From positions 7,263,419-7,327,418 of the forward strand of contig CM040429.1 of NCBI GenBank assembly GCA_022702705.1: a stretch of DNA of 64,000 nucleotides, read 5' to 3'. The notes below the pieces were generated by a model, which was given only the letters and a program-made list of their open reading frames with translations, was not told the origin of the DNA and searched no databases. Source of the DNA: Papilionanthe hookeriana x Papilionanthe teres (Eukaryota > Streptophyta > Magnoliopsida > Asparagales > Orchidaceae). A program made the position numbers and the translations under genes. Below, in pieces: positions 13,440-25,248 of the stretch; within the stretch, counting starts at the first letter, position 1, and each line of letters starts with the position of its first letter.

Positions 13440-14586
13440 ACATATTATACGAAGGTCTTTTGATCGAATGTGGCTAAGATGCCTAAGCGGGTCCGAGGCC
13501 CGTGAAATTGTTAAAGAGATACATTCGGGACTACGTGGCGCTCACCGGTCGGGTCCAAAGATGAAAATGAAAATTAAAAGACTAGGGTACTACCGGCCCT
13601 CGATGATGACCGACCGCATGAAAATCGCCAAGAGCGTCATCGGTGCCAAGTGCACGGAGTGGTTCTACACCAACCTCCAAATGTGCTACATCCGACAATT
13701 GCATCGTGGCCATTTGAATGTTGGGGTACGGATATAGTGGGTCCGATAGAACCACCGTCGTCGAAAGGACATCGCTTCATTCTTGCGGCTACGGATTACT
13801 TTTCCGAGTGGGCAGAGGCGGTTCCACTTAGAGAAGTGAAAGCACATCACGTACTACAATTTTTCAAGAACCAAGTTGTCTACCGTTTCGGGGTGCCGCG
13901 CGAGATCATCTCGGATAATGGGTCGGCATTCGGAAGTACGCAAATCAACAATTTTGTCGGGAGACATGGAATCGACCGGCGATATTCAACAATTTACTAC
14001 CCAAGAGCAAACGGCCCTAGTCGAGGCTTTTAATAAAACTCTCGTTCAAATTTTAAAGAAGACTTTAGACGACAATAAGAGAAATTGGCACGAGAAGTTA
14101 TTAGAAGCCTTATGGGCCTACCGGACAACCTTCGAACTCCTACTCGAAGCTACACCTTACGCTCCGGTGTATGGGTCCGAGGCGAGTGTTACCCTTAGAG
14201 GTCCAGACTTCCTTCACTCGAATTGCAGCTTGCAAACAAACTCACGACGAAGAGAATGCCAAATTACGACTAGAAGAATTGGAAAGCCTAGAAGGGAAAA
14301 GACTTGCAGCGCGACGGAATTTAGAACTATACCAAGCTAAGATGGTTCAAGCCCATGATGATCGGTCCGCCCAAGAACCTTTAAGGTTGGTGACTTAGTT
14401 CTCGTTCTCAAAAGACCTATTCTTGCACACCGCAAGATAGGAGGAAAATTTGAACCCACTTGGGAAGGACCGTTTGTGGTTGAGACAGTCTACTCAGGAG
14501 GCTCCTACCAGCTAATGAATTGCCAAGGAGAACGACATATGCTTCCGATCAACGGACGATACTTGAAAAAGTATTACGCTACCTGA
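13440..14586 (+). pseudogene. Element A integrase, frameshifted
   Basis: The N-terminal zinc-binding region is at about 13490-13660: the His pair is visible in IHSGLRGAH, but the Cys pair is damaged. The catalytic core runs from about 13700 to 14120. Its first Asp is in WGTDIVGP, the second in ISDNGSAF and the Glu in LVEAFNK after a frame change near 14010. A C-terminal basic chromo-like/GPFVV segment (WEGPFVVE, then GRYLKKYY) ends with TGA at 14584-14586. Integrase would insert the DNA copy. The catalytic residues are kept, but at least two indels break the frame. Confidence 0.8.
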
Positions 14587-14739
14587 TGTTTCGAAGGAAT
14601 GAACTTTCCATCCCTAGAAGCACGGGTGAAGTAATTACTTATGACTGGGTCCGAACCCAAAAAAAATAACAAAAAATGTGCTAGAATAAATAAAATCATG
14701 ATAATAAAGTTTTCTTTGTTTTCTCTCTTCCAAATCAAA

Positions 14740-14890
14740 ATCTCAATCAAATTTCAAATTCAATCTTTCCAAATTTCAAATCAAATCTCAGTTAAATTTC
14801 AAATTTCAAATTCAATCTTTCCAAATTTCAAATCAAATCTCAGTCAAATTTCAAATTTCAAATTCGATCTTTCCAGATCTCACATCAAAC
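14740..14890 (+). repeat. Short AT-rich tandem repeat behind pol of element A
   Basis: Roughly 58-bp units of mixed CAAATTTCAAAT-type words, about two and a half copies. An ORF at 14641-14925 is a by-product of this repeat. Confidence 0.65.
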
Positions 14891-15189
14891 CTCAGTCAAA
14901 TTCACACTTACCCTTCCAAATCTGAAGTCCAACCTGTTCTACTCTCTCCCTTGTCTGGGAAGGAAGCGGTTGATTCCATTGACACGGATCGAATCTGATG
15001 GCGAGGAATTACATTCAATCCAAACCAACAACTTTCAATCAACTCTTCTGAATGGGATATGTAACATCTACATATTCCCTCCTAATCTATTTCCTTCCAT
15101 GAAAGTCTTTTACAACTTTCATGAAATTTTCGAAACACCAAAATTCCACACTTTTCAAATCAACATTACAAATCGTTGCAAAGTCAATT

Positions 15190-16170
15190 ACCCATCAAAA
15201 TCAACTTTTTGAGGTTGAGGATTTTACATCCGATACCGCATCGCTTTAGGATTCTTTCCTATTGCACTCGAAATACATCAAAATCAACTTTTCGAGGTTG
15301 AGGATTTTACATCCGATACCGCACTTGCTTTAGGATTCTTTCCCTATTGCACTGAAATACATCAAAATCAACTTTTTGAGGTTGAGGATTTTACATCCGA
15401 TACCGCACTGTTTTAGGATTCTTTCCCTATTGCACTGAAATACATCAAAATCAACTCTTTGAGGTTGAGGATTTTACATTTTTGAGGTTGAGGATTTTAC
15501 ATCCGAGACTGCACTGCTTTAGGATTCTTTCCCTATTGCACTGAAATACATCAAAATCAACTTTTCGAGGTTGAGGATTTTACATCCGATACCGCACCGC
15601 TTTAGGATTCTTTCCCTATTGCACTGAAATACATCAAAATCAACTTTTTGAGGTTGAGGATTTTACATCCGATACCGCACTGCTTTAGGATTCTTTCCCT
15701 ATTGCACTGAAATACATCAAAATCAACTCTTTGAGGTTGAGGATTTTACATCCGAGACCGCACTGCTTTAGGATTCTTTCCCTATTGCACTGAAATACAT
15801 CAAAATCAACTTTTTGAGGTTGAGGATTTTACATCCGATACCGCACTGCTTTAGGATTCTTTCCCTATTGCACTTCGAAATACATCAAAATCAACTTTTC
15901 GAAGTTGAGGATTTTACATCCGAGACTCGCATCGCTTTAGGATTCTTTCCCTATTGCACTGAAATGCATCAAAAAATCAAATTCTTGAGGTTGAGGATTT
16001 TACATCCAATACCGCATTGCTTTAGATTCTCTTCCTATTGCAATGAAGCACACCAAATCGAGCTCTTGAGGTTAAGGATTTTACATCCGATACCACATTG
16101 CTCTGAGATCTCTCCTCATTGTAATGATTCAATCCAATCAATTCAATTTTCTTTTAAGGTTGAGGATGTT
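15190..16170 (+). repeat. About 84-bp tandem repeat array, some 12 units
   Basis: Each unit carries GAGGTTGAGGATTTTACATC, a GATACCGCACTG-like word, GCTTTAGGATTCTTTCCC and TATTGCACTGAAATACATCA. Spacing is about 84 bp. There is one 22-bp partial unit near 15461-15482, and the last three or four units are more diverged. Arrays between pol and the 3' LTR are known in Tat/Ogre elements and can seed satellite DNA. Adjacent units abut without unique spacers, so this is not CRISPR-like. Confidence 0.9.
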
Positions 16171-16199
16171 ACATCTAAAACCGCAAAATTCTAATTTTC

Positions 16200-16444
16200 A
16201 TTTCAAATCAAATCCCTTCAAAATTAATCTTAACAAAACTTCAATCTAAATTGAAACTCGAGTTGAAATCTGAATTCACACATCAAAACTTAAATTGAAA
16301 CAAAATTTAAATTGAAATTTCCCCGGATCTTATGATTTGGAATTCACCTCCTTTTCCTTTTCCCCAGCGAGAGTTCAGGAATCTCCAGTCTTAGAGATAT
16401 ACTTGACACTCCCCAGCGGAAATTCTTCTACTTCGTCCTAAGTT
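16200..16444. other. Junction between element A tail and inverted LTR B
   Basis: AT-rich sequence to about 16320, then two short motifs (16361-16371 and 16409-16419). Their reverse complements, TCGCTGGGGA and CCGCTGGGGAG, resemble the 3' half of the tRNA-Arg primer site. On the - strand they would follow the end of LTR B, as a decayed primer site would. No polypurine tract for a + strand 3' LTR is visible. Confidence 0.45.
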
Positions 16445-17829
16445 TGTCACTTACTTATCCTACTTATCCACGCGGCGCCACGCAATCCTCGGCAGCTCCG
16501 AAAGGCCACGCGGCGCGCTTTGATTCGGCGCCGCCATCTGAGTCAGCTGCCACGGGGCCCGCGGTTCACGTACCATCTCCTGGTCCGACTCCATCTGAGC
16601 CGTCCGTCCAATACACGCGCGAATGGATGACATTCGTTCATCGTCCCCGATCGACCTCATCCGAGAGCCGTCCATCTTCCAGGCTTGATATCTCCTTCGC
16701 TCCTTAACCAATTTCTACGTTCTTATACTCTATGGATTCTTCTTGAAGAGACGAACACATCCATACGGTTTATGTGGCATGAAATTGATCCAAACAAAAT
16801 AGAGACTATTCAAAAGCTCGGGAAGAAGAGAGAGCTCATACCTTTGCTCAGAGAAGTGTGGCTTCGATCTGAGAGTTGTGTCACCTTCGATTGAGTCCAA
16901 GTAAGCTCCAGATAAAGTCTCTGGCCCTGGGGAATTGTCTAGACTTGAATTCGACCAGACCCGATTCCAAAGCTTGGAGGCTAGAGCAAATGGGTGGCCT
17001 GGAGAGGGGCTTCCACTGGGGAACTCCTTCTCTTGATCTTGTGCAGGTGTGGGTGAGTTTAATTTGAGTTTGGTGGAGAATTGGAAAGTGTCCTGGTTTT
17101 GGGTGGAATTTTGGTCGAGAAATCGAGCTCGTGGATGGGGATTAGGGCAAATTATCACCTGGGGATCAATTGCTCTAAGTGTGGAGGATAGTCTGGAACA
17201 GTTTTGGCAGAGTTTCTGTATGGTTTTGGTGCAACTCTTCTCTTGGCCGAGAGGGGGTGGGGTTTAAATAGGAGTGGCTGGAAGGCCTCCCAAGGGGGTT
17301 TGATGGCTTGGATCAGCTGCTTAGGTCAAGGAAGAACGGCCATGGCAGCCATTGGGCATGGGGTAGCTCAGCAAGAGAGAATTTCAATGTTGGGCTCACA
17401 TGGTGCTCTCGGCCATGGCATTTTTCGGCGGCTGTGGTGGCTGGCCGACTAGGCATGGGTCACCCTCTGGGTCAGTGAGGTCAGAGCTTGATTCCTGTGA
17501 GTTCAATTGATGGTTGCCATGTGTAAAGGTGATGAATTGAAATGGAATGGGAAAGGGGTGATTTTGGCTTGGTTTGGGTCAACCCATGGTTTTGGGCTAG
17601 GTTCACCTCTCCATGGCCTGCTTGGGCTGAAGAGAAAGCTATTGGGCTCAGCTTAATTAGCGGGGAGAAGTCACCATCCAAGTACAATTAGGCTTAAGCA
17701 TGAATTAGGGGAGACATGAGAGTGGTTAATCACTCTTAAGAGAATATGGAAAGAACCTCCTCCTTTTGCCCAAGATAGCATGGTGACATGTAAAGGGGCT
17801 TTCATGGCTCCCATCTGGCTCATGCATGG
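16445..17829 (-). mobile_element. LTR B, left part (related giant-element LTR, inverted)
   Basis: The reverse complement matches LTR A/C over the G+C-rich region around 180-1550. For example, the CGCGGCGCC-rich block and the ATGGCCGAGAGC-type words recur inverted. It is clearly more diverged than A is from C. It stops at TGCATGG, where solo LTR C enters, and resumes at 25249. The proposed - strand LTR end (…GTGACA) at 16445 is tentative. ORFs here are not genes. Confidence 0.8.
17825..17829. repeat. Target site duplication of solo LTR C (left)
   Basis: CATGG, identical to 25244-25248. Removing C and one CATGG restores a sequence that aligns without a gap to the corresponding part of the LTR family. 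Confidence 0.9.
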
Positions 17830-20800
17830 TGTTGACCTCATTTTTGATGAGGTCTTCTCTTCTTCTCTTTAGTACTCAGGATCTAGCCTTAGGCCTTTCC
17901 TTTGACTATCCTAGAGGATTAGAATTGGGGCCCACCACTTAGAAATTCAAACCACTTCTTAACTCCCGGCAAACTCCACAAACTTGATTGTAGACCCCTA
18001 ATCACCTAGAGGGTTGAGCTCAAATGTGGAAGTTTAAAGGATGAGTTCCTATAGGACTCTTTGGCCTAGGATCGCCCTGCAGGTGGCCTAGTCCAGTGGA
18101 GGGGCCGACTTACACACACACTACACTCATACACTACACTTCCATACACCTCCTAAAACCCCACCTATACCTAACTTGACCTCCTGACTCATGCAGGTGA
18201 TTCACATGGATGGTCTTTAACCCCTAAGCCCTTGGCTAAGAGGGTTAGGAACAACATAGTGGGTGCCTCAAATGAGTCCCTTCATGGCTTATGTGGGTTT
18301 GATATGGCTTCATGGCTCAACCAAAATGATTTCATTCCACTTACATTAACCCAATCTTCAATTTTCCAAATTTTCAATTTTTGACCCAGGACCTACACCC
18401 GCCTAACCTACCCAAAACCATCGAAACCACCCAAAATCTCCAAAAATCACCTAAATTACCCAAAATTCCTCAAGACCAATCCTAAACATTTCCTCCCCAC
18501 TCAAATTGATCATCCATAACCAAAAATACCAAAAATTCCAAAAATACCTCCCAATACCCTCCAAATACCCAAAATACCCCTCTTAGCCAAAAAATCCAAA
18601 AATTTAGAAAATTCCCAGAAAATTCCAGAAAATCCCAAATATTCCCAATTTCATTTTGTTCAACTACACCATGGGCCAATTTTGTCAATTTACCCCACTT
18701 TTATCAAAACCCCCAATTTGACCCATTTTAACCCAAAGTGAACCCAATGTTAAACCTAACCTACCCAATTGACCCAAATTCTGGTCCAATTCAATTCTAA
18801 ACTTCAATTTAACATCCCCAACACCAATCTAGACCAAATCCAAGCCCAATTTGATTGGCATTGGGATCCAATTTCACTTTTGGCCTTAAAGCCCGATTTG
18901 GACCCATGACCCAAACTTAGCCCAAACTCACCCAATTCAACTCCAATTAACCCCAAATCTTTTCTAAACCTTCCTTAACATCCCCATAAACAAAGCACTA
19001 ACATGATTTGCCCAAAATTTAGACCCAAACCCCACTCAAATTCAACCCAAAACCAAAAAGCCCAATTTTGACCTAAACCTAAACCTAGCCCAAATAAGCC
19101 CAAACCCCAAAATCAAAGCCCAACCAAAGTCAAAACCTCTTTGAAACACTCCCATAAACATTTCTCAACATTAATTTTACATCAATTTCAACTCTAGCCC
19201 AACTTTGGCCCATGGTAGCCCATTTTGGCCCACCTTAGCCTCTTTACCAAAAGGCCCGCATCCAACCCGATTCAAACCTAAATCACCTCAAATTTGTTTC
19301 AAATCACTCATGACACATCCATAAGCTAAACCCAACAATTATTTGGCCCAAGCCTTTACTAAAATTCCATCCTAAAATCCATTTTAAAATCCAAAAAGCC
19401 CACTTCCCTAAGCCTTCCTAAAAGCCCATTTCCACCAAATACAAAAGCCCAAAATTGGCCCTAAAGCCCACATGACATTTCCATTTGCCATCTATTTAAT
19501 CAAAGCCATTCCCTAAGTTATAATCCCATCATCAAATAATTCCAAATCAAGCCTCATGCCAAATCACCCCTAAATACCAAAATTTTTCTTAAATCCATTT
19601 CCATGAAATTGACTTGACTTTTCCGAAGCCAAAGGTGAGCCATGAAGCCATGCATGAGCCACATGGAAGCCATGAGAGCCTCTTTACATGTCACCATGCC
19701 ATTTTGGGCAAAAGGAGGAGACTCTTTCCTTAATTCCTAAAGGTGATTAACCACTCCCATGATTCCACTAAATCTTGCTTAAGCTTAATTGTACTTGGAT
19801 GGTGACCATTCCCCACCGATTAAGCCGACCTAAATCACTTTCTATTCAGCCTAAACAAAGCCTTGGGTGGTGCACCTAGCCCAAATGGAGGGGTTGACCA
19901 ATTTGAGCCAAAATAAGCCCTCTCCCATTCCATTCTAATCCAAGCCTTTTACACATGGCATATGCCGATTGCCTACACTAAACCCCGACCACGACCCACT
20001 CGAACAAGATGGTGACCGATGCCTGGCCGGCCGGCCACCGGGTCACCGGAAAACACCATGGCCGAGAGCTCACATGTGAGCCAACTTTGGAATTCTCCCT
20101 TGTTGAGCCGCCCCATGCCCGATGGCCACCATGGCTCGTTCTTCCCATGCCAGAGCGAGGTGATCCAAAGCCCTAACTCTCCACGGGAGGCCCTCCGCCC
20201 TCTCCTATTTAAACCCCTCACCCACACGGCCATAGAAGAGAGTTGCACAAACCTTGCCGAAACTCGCCAAAATTGTTCCAAACCCTTCTCCACCCTTAGA
20301 GCGGTTGATCCCAGGTGTCGATTTGCCCTAATCCCCATCGACAAAATCCGATTTCTCGAGCGAAATTCCACCCAAAACCGGGACACTTCTCCACGGTGGA
20401 TCAATCCTCGAATTGATTGGTCCTACACCTTCACCGGACCAAGAGAAGGTGTCCCCAAGCAAAGCCCCATCTCCGAGGCCACCAAGTTGTTCCGGACTCC
20501 AAAGGTTGTGATCGGCCTTGGTGGAAATCACACCTAGGAAATTCACCGCATCCACGAGGCTTCATCCCCAGCCTCCTGCGGCTCCAACGAACGTGCCGAG
20601 TATCTCCGATCGAGGCTTCACCTCTCGAGCTAAGGTATGGATCAATTCTTCATCCCGAGCTTCTAAACATTCTCCATTTCAAATGAGTCAATTTCGATAA
20701 ACATTAGCCGTATAGATGTGTTCGTCTCTTGAAGACGAATCCATAGAGTATAAGAACATAAAAATCCATGGAGAATTGAGTGAGATCTTAGGGGCTAGAA

Positions 20801-22850
20801 GGTGGACGGTTCTCGGGTTAGGAGGCTTGGGGACGATGAACGGATGCCGTTCATTTAATACACGCGCGGATGGACGGCTCGGATGGCGTCGGACGAGGAG
20901 ATGGTACATGAACCGCGGGCCGCGTGGCGGCGGAGTCAGAAGGCGGCGTCAAATGGGAGCGCGCCGCGTGTGCCTTCGGAGATGCTAAGGTTGACGCGGC
21001 GCCGACTCGGATAAATAGAAAAATAGGGTATTTTCTGATTTATTTAATTCCCTAAACTTCAAAAATCCATATCTTTGTGTAGAAAAATCACAAAAATAAA
21101 ATAAAAATACCCTCTTGCTCAGTGAACAGAGGAGAATAATGTGGAAAAGAAATTAATTAATTTTGTCCAAGTATTTTATTTTTAATTAATTATTTACTCC
21201 CTGCATTGTTTTAATTCTCCATGCATTCATACAATTCACCATGGCATGAGGCCATAGGGCTTTTGAAGCCTCCGAACTTGGGAACATTCCCTGAATTTTC
21301 CAAGGTCAGAGGCCACCTCTGTGAAAAGTTATTTATTTTTCAAATGCATGTTGCTGTTTTGAGTATTTTAATTCCAAAAATTAGCATGTTGTGAAATAAA
21401 TTCTAGGAAAATTTGGTGATATTCCTTATGATCAGAGAACCCTAGTAAAAATAGGACTTGAGTTAGTTCACTCAAAATAACCCTAATTGGCTTAAATACC
21501 CAAAATTGGACTTTAATTAATTAGAGTTAACCATAGATCAAATTGACTTGAAATCAATTCTCCACTAACCTTTAGGATCAGAGGAACCCATCATAAAAGT
21601 TTGAAGTCGATTGGACTTGGTTAGCCCTACTTAAATGGGTTGATTAAGCCATTTAGTCATTTTAAACTTTAAAAATTCATAACTTTCAAAATACCTTTCA
21701 AAAATTCACCAAATTGGTTTTGGAGCCTCTCTGATATCGAGAGGAATTTAAGAAAATTAAAATTTCAATTTTCTAAAAAAAGTTGATTTTTCATCATTAT
21801 TTTAATATTTTAATAATTAAAAATAATAAAAATCACAAAAATAATAAAATTCACCAAAATGTCATATTTTGAAATATAATCACTTAGGAACAAACCCCAT
21901 ATTTTTCTTAGGTCTATTTAATGAGATATTAAATTTTAAAGCCCTAGGGTAATTTTAAAATTAAAAAAAATGTATTTTCTAGCATTTTCACTAAAATAAT
22001 TATAATAAATCAAAGAAAAATCAAAAAATTGCAAAATTTGGTTCTCTGAAATCCTTGATATCAGAGAGAATTTTAAAAATTATAAAATTCATTTTTCAAC
22101 TTATATTTTATTTTTAAATTAATTAATACTCCAGAATTTAAAATAATTCTAATAAATAAAATATAATTCAAAAAAATCACAAAAATTGGTCTAAGTGGTC
22201 CTCTGGTTATTAGGAATGTCCCATAATTTTCTTAAGGATAGAAACTTTCCCTTGGTCATATTATTAAATTTTCCTTGGAAATCCTTATTTTCCACCAAAA
22301 ATAATTATATAAATAAATTAAATACAGAAAAATCACATTTTCTCCTCTAATGTCTTTATTGACATATGAGTGAAGTAACATAAAAATTTCAAGTTCATTT
22401 GAGCTCAATTTAGTAAGTTATGAAATTATTAGGCTTGAAGGGCAAAATGGTAATTAAAATCTTAACCCTTTAATTAAGACTTTAGGCTTAATGAAATTAA
22501 TAGGCAAAATATTTGATTTTAATTTGATTTGGATGATTGAAATTTAGATAATTAAGGGGTAGAAACCTACTAAGCAATTTAAAACAATTTCGATAAACCT
22601 TAATTAAATAATTAGTTAAATTTGGAAGAATAATAAAATTGGAATTATTAAAATAGGGATATTATTAGGAGGAGATTTATTCTTTAATTTAAAAATCCCT
22701 AAATTAATCATCCCAATAATATTTAATTCCTAATTAAAATGATAATCCAAGTTTAAGATTTAAAATGCTAAAAGACTTAATCATTAAATTAAATTAAAGT
22801 TAAATTATTTAAAACAAATTCCTCTAAAATTAAAAATTAAATTAAAAATT

Positions 22851-23111
22851 AAGAATTAAATTAAATTAAATTAAATTAAATTAAATTAAATTAAATTAAA
22901 TTAAAATTAAATTATATTATATTAAATTAAATTAAATTAAATTAAATTAAATTAATTTAAATTAAATTAAATTAAAAGTAATTAAATTAAATTAAATTAA
23001 ATTAAATTAAATTAAACTAAATCATATTACATTAAATTAACTTAAGTTAAATTAAATTAAATTAAACCACATTAAATTAAATTAAGTTAAATTAAATTAA
23101 ATTAAATTAAA
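22851..23111. repeat. (ATTAA)n array in solo LTR C
   Basis: Counterpart of 3384-3655, with several unit-number and point differences. Confidence 0.9.
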
Positions 23112-24499
23112 TATAAAGACATGAAGAATTCAAAAATAAATCTAAGATAACTTGAACATCTATTCCAAACTTAAATCATTAATTTGAACTTAAATTTGAA
23201 TCACAAATCATTAAATATCATTTTGCCCTTAGGAGCTTTTACTATTGTAACTCCTAAATGGAGTATCAAGTGAAATGACACTTCACTCATAAGGATATTC
23301 AAACATCCTAATTCATCTGAGCAAGAAATAAAACTTAACTCAAACACACTGGATGATTAATTCACTCGAACAATAGAATTCATTTGGACTTAGGACAATT
23401 CCCGAAATATTGAAAAGATGTTTAAGATTCGTCTTAAACACTTCCTCAATATGATGGAATGTCCTTAAGAACAAATTGAGCTTAGTTGTTCTTTGGTGAA
23501 GAAAATCATCCTTAAAACCAAAATTGAAGACACTAGACGTCATAGGAGATGACTAGCTATAGGATTAGGAATTTGGTAGAAAACCATAACCTTTCCCTTA
23601 GCTTTACCTAGGAACTTACTTTAAATGCTTAAATATTCTAATCGTGTTTTAAGTGCGGCTTGGGATGACGGGAAGACCCTCCGAGTACGCTTTTATTTTA
23701 TTGCGATTTACTCTATTGCAACTTATTTAATCGCATCGCACTTACTTTTCTTGCATGATAAACAACGAGTTGCATGAAAACCTACACCTTTAGGACAGAA
23801 ACCAAAGCCGAAACCCATAACTAAATTAAAAGATACTACAAGATAAAATTCATCGCCACAACATTCAAAATATAAAATAACTCAAAATTTAATCACAAAC
23901 AAAACAACAAAACTACAACTACAACTAAATTAAAACGTCTCATTGAATGATCGGGAATACCTCGGATGATGTAACCCGCGTGTTGCTAACGGGATTTTCC
24001 ACGGTCCAAATGAAAGTGCGGAACTCATTTAGTTGAGTTTAGCAAATTCATACGGACTAAGTGAATTCGATGAAAATAACGGTGCTGGGATGACGGAACC
24101 GTGGGATCTTAATCGGTTCGTTTAATCAATTTTAAGACCTGTTTTAATTAAAATATTAAAGACACATGGAAATTAAGACTTTCTCTAAAACCAAACACTT
24201 CTCTCATCTCCCGATTTATGACTTCTACAACTAAACCTCTGCAACAACAAGGAGCTCGGAGCATGGTGGGCGGCACGGCCATCGTCATCGGCAAAACCCG
24301 AGTCTACTTCAGCAGAAACTTTCCTTAGAATTAAATAACCAAGCCGTAGGACTTCGAGGTAGCTTGCACTAGTGCAACATAAATCCTCAACTCTTCGTTA
24401 GGCATTTGCATGATCATATCATGTAAATTAGGCCCTAACCGGTCTTAGGAATCCGAGGTAGTCGTCCGATACGACATAGACCCTCACATCTTCGAGGCT

Positions 24500-24524
24500 A
24501 TTTGTATGATTTTATCATACAAAT
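24500..24524. promoter_or_regulatory. Perfect LTR hairpin 1 (copy C)
   Basis: Stem ATTTGTATGAT / ATCATACAAAT with loop TTT, identical to 5037-5061. Confidence 0.7.
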
Positions 24525-24874
24525 ATAAGTCCTAATTAATTAAAATTGGCGAGATCAAAATATTAAATAAACATTAGGACTTTCCTAAATTCAAACCAAA
24601 CAATAGGATAGTTTGGGAAGTTGCAAGATTCTTCTTGGATCCTCGGCTTCTCCTACTTTTCTTCCATTGGACTTCGAAAATAACTGTTCCAAACTTGATC
24701 CATTCCCTATTGAAATTCCAAAATTCAATCCTTGAAAACTTAAACTTTGAAATTCTTGAGAGCGGAACTACCGATTATTATCGAGAGTTTTCTTAGGTGA
24801 TTTCGTCACTTAAGATGTAATTAACTATAGGGGCTTGCCCTTATAGGGAACTTTAAGAACCTGGGTAATATAAA

Positions 24875-24904
24875 CCCCGTTTAATGTTTCTATATTAAAC
24901 GGGG
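24875..24904. promoter_or_regulatory. Perfect LTR hairpin 2 (copy C)
   Basis: Stem CCCCGTTTAAT / ATTAAACGGGG with an 8-base loop. The copy in LTR A has one changed base. Confidence 0.7.
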
Positions 24905-25043
24905 AATTTATCGGCTTATAAAATTGGTTCGCGAGACCAAACGGATGTCACAAACCTTTCTAGTTTATTTAATCGAGCCCCATTATCAAGCGAGTGTGTC
25001 TATTCTTCGGGATAGATACACGGTTTGTGGTGCGGCGCTCGTT

Positions 25044-25051
25044 TATATAAA
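25044..25051 (+). promoter_or_regulatory. Candidate LTR TATA box (copy C)
   Basis: TATATAAA, the counterpart of 5584-5591. If active it would read out into the - strand LTR B sequence at 25249 onward. Confidence 0.5.
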
Positions 25052-25243
25052 CTATTCGGGATGTGAGATCGGTTTGATTTCATATCTTAAAATTTTCAAA
25101 TTTAAAATTATTTTCAAAATCAAATACTACTTTTTCAAATTATTTATTTAAATTAAATTAAAAAATTCGCCGACAGTTTCTGTAGGCGACCTCTTTTCAA
25201 AAATACAACACCACAAACACATAACCTAAAAAATATGCCGACA

Positions 25244-25248
25244 CATGG
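25244..25248. repeat. Target site duplication of solo LTR C (right)
   Basis: CATGG, identical to 17825-17829. Confidence 0.9.

Larger units (their letters stand above)
1..16200 (+). mobile_element. Element A: giant Ty3/gypsy Tat/Ogre-type LTR retrotransposon, incomplete
   Basis: The order is LTR, tRNA-Arg-type primer site, gag, protease, reverse transcriptase, RNase H, a second RNase H-like domain, integrase, then a long tandem-repeat tail. Very long LTRs, a second RNase H and repeats behind pol are known features of the Tat/Ogre group. The left LTR is cut by the window. All coding parts carry frameshifts and stops, so the copy cannot make its own proteins. No 3' LTR of its own is found: after the tail, sequence passes into an inverted related LTR (B). 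The LTR at 17830-25243 is of the same family but is a separate insertion by its target duplication. The right boundary of A is therefore approximate. Confidence 0.85.
17830..25243 (+). mobile_element. Solo LTR C, 7,414 bp, same family as element A
   Basis: Starts TGTTGACCTC and ends TGCCGACA, with CATGG on both sides. From 19466 to the end it is nearly identical to 1-5775. No internal region adjoins it, and both flanks are halves of LTR B, so it is a solo LTR left by LTR-LTR recombination. Its first 1.64 kb is unique in the window except for its inverted relative in LTR B (25249-27054). The TATA box, both hairpins and the (ATTAA)n array are present. Confidence 0.9.

Noticed and set aside
15190..16170. 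CRISPR-like array
   Set aside because: Units of about 84 bp abut without unique spacers, and the setting is a plant retrotransposon.
17830..25243. Reading this LTR as the 3' LTR of element A
   Set aside because: CATGG borders both ends, and its flanks are the two halves of one inverted LTR, so it is an independent insertion (solo LTR).
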